Positions 33,056 to 40,317 of a stretch of 64,000 nucleotides of DNA are shown here, piece after piece. Every line of letters starts with the position of its first letter. The stretch's first letter is position 1. The notes beneath the pieces were generated by a model that was not told the origin of the DNA, did no database searches, and saw only the letters and a list, made by a program, of their open reading frames with translations. The DNA is from Halomonas sp. GT (GTDB lineage Bacteria; Pseudomonadota; Gammaproteobacteria; Pseudomonadales; Halomonadaceae). Made by a program: the position numbers and the translations under genes. The stretch lies in NCBI RefSeq assembly GCF_002082565.1, contig NZ_CP020562.1:3472001-3536000 (forward strand), given 5' to 3'.

Positions 33056-33808
33056 TCAGCTTAAAAACCTTACCCCCTGGGCGGCCAAAGGGCTGCGCAG
33101 TCTATCGGGTAGTGGACTATCGGTAATCACCGCATGGTAATCAGCAAGCTGGCCCGCGGCACAGCGTAGCGGCAAGTCGAATTTGGTTTTATCCAGCACT
33201 AGGATACGGTATGCGGCATGGGATAGCAGCGCTTCGCGAGCCATGACCTCGTCATCATTGTAGTCATATAAATGGCCATCACTGTCCATACCGCCCACCG
33301 AGACAATGCCGACATCCACACGGTAGCGTTGAAAAAAGCGCCAGGCATCGCCGCCAATCACATCTTGATCACGGCGCCGAACCCGCCCACCTGCCACCAC
33401 CAGCTCACACTCCATGGTGCACAATTTGATGAGCGCATGCAGATTATTGGTCATAATTTGCAGACCTTGTTTATCGCGCAAGGCGTCGGCCAGCTGTTCT
33501 ACCGTGGTACCCGTGCCTAAAAATAGCGATTGATGATGTTGGATCAGTGAAGCGGCTTGGCGGGCAATCTGACGCTTACCCGTTTGATTAACGATTTGGC
33601 GCTGGTCGTAGCCAATATTTTCCTGGTCAGGAAATGGCAACACTTCCCCATGGCGACGTAATACCAACCCTTGCTCAGCCAAGACACGAACATCCCCGCG
33701 CAATGTTTGTATCGACACATCAAACTGGCTAGCCAGCGACTCCAGGGGCTGGCGACCTTGCTGGCGCACCTGTGCCAACACGGCACGGCGGCGCTCGTTT
33801 AAGCCCAT
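33056..33808 (-). CDS. DeoR family transcriptional repressor
   Basis: A DeoR/GlpR-type regulator of about 250 residues. The N-terminal helix-turn-helix is 'LASQFDVSIQTLRGDVRVLA'. The C-terminal sugar-phosphate sensor fold carries 'LGTGTTVEQLADAL' and 'GIVSVGGMDSDGHLYDYN'. Such proteins usually respond to phosphorylated sugars. The start is taken at ATG 33808; GTG 33820, eight bases after AAGGTGG, is an equally possible start. It is divergent from an ABC importer/hydrolase operon, and the shared region contains three evenly spaced CGAAAGC boxes, so it probably represses that operon and itself. Confidence 0.85.
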   Translation of the reverse strand: MGLNERRRAVLAQVRQQGRQPLESLASQFDVSIQTLRGDVRVLAEQGLVLRRHGEVLPFPDQENIGYDQRQIVNQTGKRQIARQAASLIQHHQSLFLGTGTTVEQLADALRDKQGLQIMTNNLHALIKLCTMECELVVAGGRVRRRDQDVIGGDAWRFFQRYRVDVGIVSVGGMDSDGHLYDYNDDEVMAREALLSHAAYRILVLDKTKFDLPLRCAAGQLADYHAVITDSPLPDRLRSPLAAQGVRFLS

Positions 33809-33840
33809 TATTTTCTTCACGTTGGCGACCACCTTAGGAA

Positions 33841-33889
33841 CGAAAGCCTTTTTTTAGCAGGCGAAAGCCTGCCGCCATCAAACGAAAGC
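33841..33889. promoter_or_regulatory. Three CGAAAGC operator boxes with 21-bp period
   Basis: CGAAAGC occurs at 33841-33847, 33862-33868 and 33883-33889, each exactly 21 bp from the next, or two helical turns. Operators of several DeoR-family repressors contain TTTCG/CGAAA repeats. The boxes lie between the divergent DeoR gene and the importer operon. The middle box also forms GCAGGC-GAAA-GCCTGC, a small hairpin. Confidence 0.75.
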
Positions 33890-33956
33890 GTAGTGTCACG
33901 ATGTTGTAAGGCGATGACAGTAGTGTGATCAGTGTTCACCTACTGGAGGTTTTACG

Positions 33957-34937
33957 ATGTTGAAGCGCTCACTGTGCACTGCCGTTACGCTTGCAAGCTT
34001 TGCTCTATCGTCGTCACTGCTGGCTGATGACAAATTGGTGCTCTATACCAGTCAACCGAATAGCGACGCCCAGCAAACCGTGGATGCCTTTCAGGCTGCC
34101 TATCCTGACATTGAGGTGGAGTGGGTACGCGATGGCACCACTCGCCTGATGACGCGCCTACGCTCAGAGCTTTCTGCGGGTGTCAGCAACCCCGACGTAC
34201 TATTAATTGCTGACAGCATGACCATGACCTCACTCAAGCAAGAGGGCCATTTGCAGCCTTACCTCAGCCCAGAGCGGGAGGCTTATGACGAGGCGCTATA
34301 CGATCCGGAAGGCTACTTCTACGGCACTAAACTGATCACCACCGGGATTGTGTATAACACCGCTGCCGAACATCAGCCGCAGCGTTGGCAAGATCTGACG
34401 GGGCCTGACTATGAAGGCCTGGTCACAATGCCAAGCCCGCTCTATTCCGGCGCAGCGCTGATTCATATGGCTGCGCTGAGCGACAACCCCGACCTTGGGA
34501 TAGGCTACTACGAGGCGCTGCAAGCTAATCGTGCAGAAGCTCAGGGCGGGAATGGCGGCGTGTTCAATGCCGTTGCCTCAGGCACGAAGCCTTACGGCAT
34601 CGTGGTGGATTTCCTGCCGATTCGCGAGGCTGCCAAGGGTTCACCGGTTGAGTTTGTCTTCCCCGAAGAGGGCGTTAGTGCGGTCACAGAGCCCGTCGCT
34701 ATCATGCAGGGTGCCAACAACCCGGACGCCGCGCAGAAATTTGTCGATTTCGTGCTTTCCCAACAAGGCCAGGAACTCGTCAGCCAGCAAGGCTACCTGC
34801 CTGCCCACCCGGCGGTTGCACCGCCTGAAGGCTTTCCCGCTCGTGATGCTATCCAGCTAATGCCAATCAATATTGAGCAAGCACTGGAGCAGGAAGAGAC
34901 GTTGAAACAGCGCTTTAGCGATCTGTTTGGCGGCTAA
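33957..34937 (+). CDS. ABC importer substrate-binding protein (FbpA/AfuA superfamily)
   Basis: A 326-residue periplasmic binding protein with a Sec signal peptide (about 1-23, cleaved after LLA). It is of the iron(III)/phosphonate/sugar-phosphate type (PBP-like class II), beginning 'DKLVLYTSQPNSDAQQTVDA'. The paired Tyr residues that FbpA uses to hold iron are not seen at the expected place, where 'YGIVVDFLPIREAA' occurs instead. An organic phosphate or phosphonate, as in AfuA or PhnS relatives, is therefore more likely than iron. ATG 33957 follows GGAGG. It is the first gene of a five-gene operon. Confidence 0.82.
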   Translation: MLKRSLCTAVTLASFALSSSLLADDKLVLYTSQPNSDAQQTVDAFQAAYPDIEVEWVRDGTTRLMTRLRSELSAGVSNPDVLLIADSMTMTSLKQEGHLQPYLSPEREAYDEALYDPEGYFYGTKLITTGIVYNTAAEHQPQRWQDLTGPDYEGLVTMPSPLYSGAALIHMAALSDNPDLGIGYYEALQANRAEAQGGNGGVFNAVASGTKPYGIVVDFLPIREAAKGSPVEFVFPEEGVSAVTEPVAIMQGANNPDAAQKFVDFVLSQQGQELVSQQGYLPAHPAVAPPEGFPARDAIQLMPINIEQALEQEETLKQRFSDLFGG

Positions 34938-34939
34938 CC

Positions 34940-36640
34940 ATGACACCGTCGCTTAACGTTGGCAGCCAGCACCGCTGGCTGCTCAGCCTAATCACACTCA
35001 CGGTGGTGCTATTAAGCCTAGCGCCTAGCCTGCGGCTACTGGCTGAGGCACTTAGTGACCTTGGCCAGGGCAGCGAATCACCGCTATGGAAGGTGCTTAA
35101 CGCAGCGAGTACTTGGCGAGCGCTGTGGCACAGTGTGTATACCTCGGGTCTGGGCATGTTGATTGCTCTGGTGCTGGGTAGCCTATTCGCCTTCGTGATT
35201 ACGCTGACCGATATCCGTGGCAAAGCGTGGCTCGTGTTCTGCTTTATGTTGCCGATGATGATTCCCCCCCAGGTGACGGCGCTGAGCTGGCTACAGCTGT
35301 TCGGCCCCGCCAGCCCATTGCTGAAAAGCATTGGTATGGCACCGCCGCTGGGCAGCCCTCAGCCACTATACTCAGCGGAAGGCATTGCTCTGTTGCTGGG
35401 GATCCAAAGCGCACCGCTGGTCTTTTTAGCACTGCGCACCTCACTGATCTCACTCCCCCGCGAGCTTATCGAAGCGGCCCGTATCAGCGGCGCGCGCCAG
35501 ACCCAAGTCTGGGGGCAGATTATTTTGCCAGTCACTCGGCACGGTTTAATTGCCGGGGCGGCGATGGCGTTTATTTCTAGCCTGGGCAACTTCGGTATCC
35601 CTGCCATGCTGGGGATTCCAGCGGGCTACTACGTGTTACCGACGCTGATCTACCAGCGTATGGCTAGCTTTGGTACTGGCGTGCTGACAGAAATGGCAGC
35701 GCTATCGTTATTGATTGGTGTGCTGGCACTGGCAGGCGTTGCCTTGCAGCAATACTGGATGAATCGTAGCCGCTTTGGCTTAGGCGGCCATAGCGGTCGC
35801 TCTCATGACTTTACCCTGGGCCGCTTTCGGCCAGCGGTGACGACCGTACTCGTCGGCGTTTTATTGGTGATTCTCGTCGCACCACTCGCGGCGCTGGTGG
35901 TCAGCTCATTGGTGCCCGCCATGGGGGTTCCCCTTAGCTTCGATAGCGTGACATTAAACGCCTATCACGAAGTGATTGGCCGCCAAGGCGCCACCTGGCG
36001 CGCTGTACGTAATAGCCTATGGCTAGCAGGCGGTGCCGCGCTGGTGCTTATGCTGTGCAGCCTGCCGCTAGCATATCGCCTGCAGCGACTCCCGCCCCGT
36101 CTCCAGCAGCTCACGCTCAGCGCTATTGAACTGCCCTACGCACTACCCGGCGTAGTGCTGGCGATCGCCTGCATTTTGCTGTTCGTACGCCCACTGCCGC
36201 TGATCAACGTAGCGCTCTACGGCACGCTCGGGCTGATCTTTGTGGCCTATCTAGCGCGTTTTTTAGTGGTATGCCTCAAACCCGTTAGCGCCAGCCTAGC
36301 CCAGCTTGATCCCTCCTTGGAAGAAGCCGCACAACTGGCGGGGGCAGGCCCGTGGCGACGGCTAACCACGATCGTACTGCCGCTGATTGCACCGTCGCTA
36401 TTTGCCGGGGGGCTGTTGGTCTTCCTGCTGGCGGTGAACGAGCTGACAGTATCGGCACTGCTTTGGAGCGCCGGCAACGAAACGTTGGGCGTGTTGATTT
36501 TTAACCTTGATGAGGGCGGTGAAAGCGTGCTGGCATCTGCGGTATCGGTACTGGTGGTCTTAATGGTCGCCACGCTGATGCTGTCGCTCAGCCTGCTCGC
36601 CCCTCGTTTACCCAAAGGAGTCGTGCCATGGCAGGGCTAG
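34940..36640 (+). CDS. ABC importer fused double permease (FbpB/AfuB type)
   Basis: A 566-residue permease with about twelve helices made of two homologous halves, as in FbpB/AfuB. Each half has a coupling loop: 'ELIEAARISGARQTQVWGQI' (about residue 175) and 'SLEEAAQLAGAGPWRRLTTI' (about residue 455). It starts two bases after the stop of the binding protein, and its end overlaps the ATPase gene by 13 bases. The substrate is set by the partner binding protein and is unknown. Confidence 0.87.
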   Translation: MTPSLNVGSQHRWLLSLITLTVVLLSLAPSLRLLAEALSDLGQGSESPLWKVLNAASTWRALWHSVYTSGLGMLIALVLGSLFAFVITLTDIRGKAWLVFCFMLPMMIPPQVTALSWLQLFGPASPLLKSIGMAPPLGSPQPLYSAEGIALLLGIQSAPLVFLALRTSLISLPRELIEAARISGARQTQVWGQIILPVTRHGLIAGAAMAFISSLGNFGIPAMLGIPAGYYVLPTLIYQRMASFGTGVLTEMAALSLLIGVLALAGVALQQYWMNRSRFGLGGHSGRSHDFTLGRFRPAVTTVLVGVLLVILVAPLAALVVSSLVPAMGVPLSFDSVTLNAYHEVIGRQGATWRAVRNSLWLAGGAALVLMLCSLPLAYRLQRLPPRLQQLTLSAIELPYALPGVVLAIACILLFVRPLPLINVALYGTLGLIFVAYLARFLVVCLKPVSASLAQLDPSLEEAAQLAGAGPWRRLTTIVLPLIAPSLFAGGLLVFLLAVNELTVSALLWSAGNETLGVLIFNLDEGGESVLASAVSVLVVLMVATLMLSLSLLAPRLPKGVVPWQG

Positions 36641-37686
36641 CAATTCAACAGGTCACCAAACAGTTTGGCGATCATCGTGCGGTCAATGACCTCTCGCTAG
36701 AGATTGCGCCAGGGGAATTTGTGGCACTGCTGGGCCCCAGCGGCTGCGGTAAAACTACCATGCTACGCATGTTGGCGGGGTTCGAAAATGTCACTGGCGG
36801 CGAAATACGCCTGAACGATACGCTGCTAGCCAGCCGCCATCACCATGTACCACCAGAACAGCGCAACATGGCGATGGTGTTTCAGTCATACGCGCTCTGG
36901 CCGCATATGAACGTGGCTGACAACGTCGGCTACCCACTCAAACTGCGCCGCATTCAGGGCAATGAGTATCAACGCCGAGTTGCTCATGCGCTGGCACAGG
37001 TAGCCTTGGAACCCTATGCACAGCGTTCGCCACAGGAGCTTAGCGGTGGTCAGCGCCAACGGGTCGCGCTAGCCCGCTGCCTAGTGACTGACCCTGCGGT
37101 TGTGTTATTGGATGAACCGCTGGCCAATCTAGACCGTAATCTGCGTGCCTCCATGGAACACAGCTTCGTGGATTTTCATCGCCGCACCCGCGCGACGATG
37201 GTGTACGTCACTCACGATCAAAGCGAAGCCATGGCGATGGCGGACCGCATTGCCGTAATGCGCGACGGTGAGCTAGTACAGTGGGCAACGCCCGAAACGC
37301 TTTATCGCGAGCCGCGCAGCGAATGGGTGGCCAGCTTTATCGGCCAAGGTAGCCAGTTGGCCATTGCCAACGGCGCACCGGGGCAGCGGCTAACGGAAAG
37401 TGCCCTGATGCAAGGGCTGGCTGCGGCACACAACACCCGCGCCCAAGCTGCACGTCAACCCGTCCTGGTCCGCCCCGAGCATATTCGCGTAGACGCCCAA
37501 GCTCCCAATGAACATGACCTTACCGGGCGCGTCGAGCGGCTAACCTTTCGTGGTGAACGCTATGAGTTACACCTGCGCCTGCCCAGCGGCGAAGCATTAC
37601 TGGCTTACCATCACTGCGCGCTTGAAGAGGGTCAGCAAGTCGCTTTGCGGCTACTAGAAGGCTGGTGCCTGGAGCCTGACCAATGA
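36628..37686 (+). CDS. ABC importer ATP-binding protein (FbpC/AfuC type)
   Basis: A 352-residue ATPase. Walker A is GPSGCGKTT, the signature is LSGGQRQRVALARCL and Walker B is VVLLDEPLANLD; a C-terminal TOBE-like domain follows. It starts inside the 3' end of the permease gene and ends with an ATGA overlap onto the metallo-hydrolase gene. The tight coupling ties the hydrolase to the importer. Confidence 0.88.
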   Translation: MAGLAIQQVTKQFGDHRAVNDLSLEIAPGEFVALLGPSGCGKTTMLRMLAGFENVTGGEIRLNDTLLASRHHHVPPEQRNMAMVFQSYALWPHMNVADNVGYPLKLRRIQGNEYQRRVAHALAQVALEPYAQRSPQELSGGQRQRVALARCLVTDPAVVLLDEPLANLDRNLRASMEHSFVDFHRRTRATMVYVTHDQSEAMAMADRIAVMRDGELVQWATPETLYREPRSEWVASFIGQGSQLAIANGAPGQRLTESALMQGLAAAHNTRAQAARQPVLVRPEHIRVDAQAPNEHDLTGRVERLTFRGERYELHLRLPSGEALLAYHHCALEEGQQVALRLLEGWCLEPDQ

Positions 37687-38765
37687 GCGCCCATGTTCAT
37701 CTATTAAGTGGGTTGGGTGATAAAGGTCCTGCGGCTATCTTGGTCGAAACCAACGGCAAACGACTGCTGCTGGATGCAGGGGGTGCGCTGCACCCTGGGG
37801 AACCTATCACCTGGGCAGGTGACTTGGACGTAGACGCTATTCTGATTAGCCACGACCATATTGACCATATCGGCGGTGTTGCTGAACTGCCCGATACCAT
37901 CCCGCTCTACTGCACGCCCTTAGTCGCTAACGCATTGCCGAAACACCGCGCTTGGCAGCCTTTGCCAGCACGCGGCAGCCTTATGATCGAAGGTCTCAAG
38001 GTGACCACCGGCCAAGCGGGACACTCGCTGGGTGGTGTTTGGCTGCACTTGGACGTGGATGGCGGCATTTTCTACAGCGGCGATGCCTGTTTTGAATCCC
38101 GCTTGTTTCCATTCGATACACCGCCACCTGCACGCACGGCGCTGCTGGACGCTTCCTATGGCAACTACGACCAACCCCAGGAAAGCTGTGTGCAGGCTAT
38201 TCGTCTGCAGCTTGACCAGCCGTTAGTATTACCGGTGCCTGAAACGGGGCGCGCCCTGGAAATGGCCCTTTGGCTGTCGGAAGAGGCCTACCGTCGTCAG
38301 CTCCCTTTCGCCATTGACCCGATTATTCGCGATAACCTCGCCGTACTGCTAGCACTGCCAAGCGACTTACGCCGCCCAGGTCTCGACAGTGCGATTAACG
38401 CACTACTAGAACGGCATAATGCTTCGCAGCCAGTGCTGCAGTTGGTCAGTGATCGCAATGATACGCCCGACCGATGGCTCAATTACCAGCTACTACACAC
38501 CGGTTATTTAACGCCTGAACGTCAAGCCCAGCTTGCCGCAGGCGAGGTGCGTTGGCAGCGCTGGAACGTACACCTGCGTGCATCGCATCTAGTAGCGCTT
38601 GCCGACCAGCTAGGCGCCACTCAGGTAGTCCCGTTATTTACTCCGCTCACTGGACACTGCTTAAGCGAATGGCATCAACGCCTGGGGCAGCGACTGTGTA
38701 CCCACCGCACCCTAGAGGCTCTTCCGCATCAGGCCACGCGCCCCACCGCCCATTTAACTTTTTAG
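37683..38765 (+). CDS. Beta-CASP-like metallo-beta-lactamase hydrolase
   Basis: A 360-residue metallo-beta-lactamase-fold enzyme. Residues seen are D31 (end of first strand), H57-D-H59-I-D61-H62 (HxHxDH), AGH114SLGG, GD134 and LLD156ASYG. After that comes a beta-CASP-like insert: 'VLPVPETGRALEMAL' (182-196) resembles 'PVFALGRAQELL', and 'RASH302LVALADQLGATQVVPL' resembles the 'SGHAxxxDL..VIPVH' motif. Beta-CASP enzymes are mostly nucleases (RNase J, CPSF73, SNM1). The first position of the insert is D rather than E and part of the second motif is degenerate, so the activity may be on a small phosphoester. Its gene overlaps the importer ATPase gene. Confidence 0.75.
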   Translation: MSAHVHLLSGLGDKGPAAILVETNGKRLLLDAGGALHPGEPITWAGDLDVDAILISHDHIDHIGGVAELPDTIPLYCTPLVANALPKHRAWQPLPARGSLMIEGLKVTTGQAGHSLGGVWLHLDVDGGIFYSGDACFESRLFPFDTPPPARTALLDASYGNYDQPQESCVQAIRLQLDQPLVLPVPETGRALEMALWLSEEAYRRQLPFAIDPIIRDNLAVLLALPSDLRRPGLDSAINALLERHNASQPVLQLVSDRNDTPDRWLNYQLLHTGYLTPERQAQLAAGEVRWQRWNVHLRASHLVALADQLGATQVVPLFTPLTGHCLSEWHQRLGQRLCTHRTLEALPHQATRPTAHLTF

Positions 38766-38775
38766 GAAATTAACG

Positions 38776-39222
38776 ATGTCCGCAGTGATTGTTGATGTTG
38801 ACGGCACGCTTGCCGAATTCCACCCCACCGATGTACACGAATGGGTACTTGGCCCCGCCAAACAGTGGGATCCTTTTTTTGCCCATATGGCCGAAGCGCC
38901 AGTCATTGAGCCAGTGGCGCGGCTAGTCAAGCTGCTGAAAGCCCAAGGCCAACAGATCGTTATCTGCAGCGGCCGACCTGACAGCCACCGAGAACATACC
39001 CAAGCATGGCTCACTAGACACGCCATTCCCTTCGATGCCATGTATCTGCGCCCGCAAGGCGATGACCATGTGGATGATGAAGAGGTAAAAGCCGCACTAC
39101 TCAGTCAAATGCGTAGCGACGGTTTCATCCCCTGGTTAGTGCTAGACGACCGCGATGCGGTAGTTGCCCAATGGCGCGCGCTCGGACTTACTTGCCTACA
39201 GTGCGCGCCGGGAGATTTTTAA
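38776..39222 (+). CDS. HAD phosphatase like the 3'-phosphatase domain of T4 polynucleotide kinase
   Basis: A 148-residue stand-alone HAD protein. The nucleophile/acid pair is D7-V-D9-G-T, motif II is S65-G-R, K105 follows, and motif IV is D124-D-R-D. The tail 'RDAVVAQWRALGLTCLQCAP' and final GDF closely follow the end of the T4 Pnkp phosphatase half. T4 Pnkp removes 3'-phosphates and 2',3'-cyclic phosphates from nucleic acid ends. There is no kinase half here. The gene follows the beta-CASP gene by 10 bases and is the last of the operon. Its 3' end overlaps the convergent PadR gene by 35 bases. The substrate in this bacterium is inferred, not shown. Confidence 0.78.
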   Translation: MSAVIVDVDGTLAEFHPTDVHEWVLGPAKQWDPFFAHMAEAPVIEPVARLVKLLKAQGQQIVICSGRPDSHREHTQAWLTRHAIPFDAMYLRPQGDDHVDDEEVKAALLSQMRSDGFIPWLVLDDRDAVVAQWRALGLTCLQCAPGDF

Positions 39223-39757
39223 CTAACTTGTGAGGCGTGTTCAGACGCTCTTCCACCCAGACAAGCCAAGTGTGAGTCAAACGCTGACCTAGCTGCAACG
39301 TATACAGCGGCGCACGCTCAGCGTCAGTTAATTGTTCTGGCGCTGAGAACCACATCGTTTCAATGGTCTTATACATAGCTAGCCGTTGTTCAAGCTCCTG
39401 CTTTAAAGTCTGAAACTCTTTTTCACGCGCTTCTTCCGGCCATACTTCCCACGCAAAAAATTTCGCAAAAAGAGGTGAACGGACAGGTGCGTGATCGAGC
39501 GGCTCCGACAGCCAAGCATGAAGCTCATTAATACCCAGCTGGGTAATCGAGTAGATCTTTTTATCAGGCCGATCTTGCTGCGCGATTGACTCGCATCTCA
39601 CTAAATCAGCGTTCCGCATTTTGTCTAGCTCTCTGTAGACCTGCTGATGGCTGGCATGCCATACATGGGCCATGCCTGCCTTGAAACGCTGGAGCACGTC
39701 ATAACCACTGCCCGGCTCACGCCTAAGTGTTACCAGCAACACTCCCCGAAGTGACAT
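39188..39757 (-). CDS. PadR family transcriptional regulator
   Basis: A 189-residue PadR-type regulator. The N-terminal winged helix ('LVTLRREPGSGYDVLQRFKA', then 'HASHQQVYRELDKMRNADLV' with recognition helix and wing) is followed by a C-terminal helical domain of the Vir type ('TLQLGQRLTHTWLVWVEERL'), which forms the dimer. ATG 39757 follows AAAGGAG. It is divergent from a small membrane-protein gene with two matching palindromes between them, so it probably represses both. The ligand is unknown. Confidence 0.87.
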   Translation of the reverse strand: MSLRGVLLVTLRREPGSGYDVLQRFKAGMAHVWHASHQQVYRELDKMRNADLVRCESIAQQDRPDKKIYSITQLGINELHAWLSEPLDHAPVRSPLFAKFFAWEVWPEEAREKEFQTLKQELEQRLAMYKTIETMWFSAPEQLTDAERAPLYTLQLGQRLTHTWLVWVEERLNTPHKLVKNLPARTVGK

Positions 39758-39774
39758 ATCGCCCTCTCCTTTCA

Positions 39775-39792
39775 TATGCACACAGTTGCATA
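39775..39792. promoter_or_regulatory. Palindromic operator 1 (PadR)
   Basis: TATGCA-CACAGT-TGCATA: two perfect 6-base half-sites around a 6-base spacer. It covers the region just ahead of the PadR ribosome-binding site, so binding could block padR transcription. An identical half-site pair lies 46 bp away. Confidence 0.75.
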
Positions 39793-39820
39793 ATAAATGA
39801 CCTTTTCACTAAACTATACC

Positions 39821-39838
39821 TATGCATCTAGTTGCATA
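39821..39838. promoter_or_regulatory. Palindromic operator 2 (PadR)
   Basis: TATGCA-TCTAGT-TGCATA, the same half-sites and spacer length as operator 1, on the side of the divergent membrane-protein gene (ATG 39877). The two sites are 46 bp apart start to start, which would allow two dimers to bind independently or loop. Confidence 0.75.
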
Positions 39839-39876
39839 TAAGCCGCTATCCACAACCTATAAGAAAGAGATTTGGC

Positions 39877-40245
39877 ATGCTTACCCTACACATCACCTCT
39901 TCGTTTCTCGCTCTCGCGTTAGGCGCAGGCATACTGTTGCTAGCCAAAGGAACCCGCCAACATAAATACGCTGGCCGTGTTTGGGTTCTAGCCATGGTAA
40001 GTTCAGCCATCAGCTCCTTTTGGCTAGGAGGAGGCGTTCTGCCCGTATTTGGTCAACTAGGCCCTATTCACTTGCTATCGGTATGGATACTGTGGGCAGT
40101 ATTCCAAGCGATTCGCACCGCACGTCGGCAGGAAATTACCCACCACCGTGAATGGATTCGCGGGGCTTACATAGGTCTCGTGGTGGCATTTGTAGGAACA
40201 TTGCTACCTGGTCGTTGGGTTTCAACGCAGCTAGGATTGTGGTGA
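39877..40245 (+). CDS. Small membrane protein, DUF2306-like
   Basis: A 122-residue protein with four predicted helices. 'LHITSSFLALALGAGILLLA', 'HKYAGRVWVLAMVSSAISSF' and 'HHREWIRGAYIGLV' (conserved His-Arg pairs at the membrane edge) match DUF2306-type proteins of unknown function. ATG 39877 is preceded by AAGAAAGAG. In-frame codons upstream overlap operator 2 and are not used. It is probably under PadR control. Confidence 0.75.
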   Translation: MLTLHITSSFLALALGAGILLLAKGTRQHKYAGRVWVLAMVSSAISSFWLGGGVLPVFGQLGPIHLLSVWILWAVFQAIRTARRQEITHHREWIRGAYIGLVVAFVGTLLPGRWVSTQLGLW

Positions 40246-40262
40246 AAATGCGCTGTAAACTC

Positions 40263-40287
40263 TGACGCCCCGCTAAGCGGGGCGTCA
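40263..40287. terminator. Hairpin between convergent genes
   Basis: A perfect 11-bp stem, TGACGCCCCGC and GCGGGGCGTCA, with a 3-base TAA loop. No T-run is present on either strand. It lies between the DUF2306-like gene and the symporter gene and could serve both. Confidence 0.65.
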
Positions 40288-40317
40288 GTGGCAATATCTG
40301 CGTTGTGTTAGCCGTGG

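Noticed and set aside
33957..37686. Iron(III) importer (FbpABC)
   Set aside because: The fold class matches, but the paired Tyr iron ligands of FbpA are not visible in the binding protein, and the operon carries phosphoester-type enzymes and a DeoR regulator instead of Fur-type signals.
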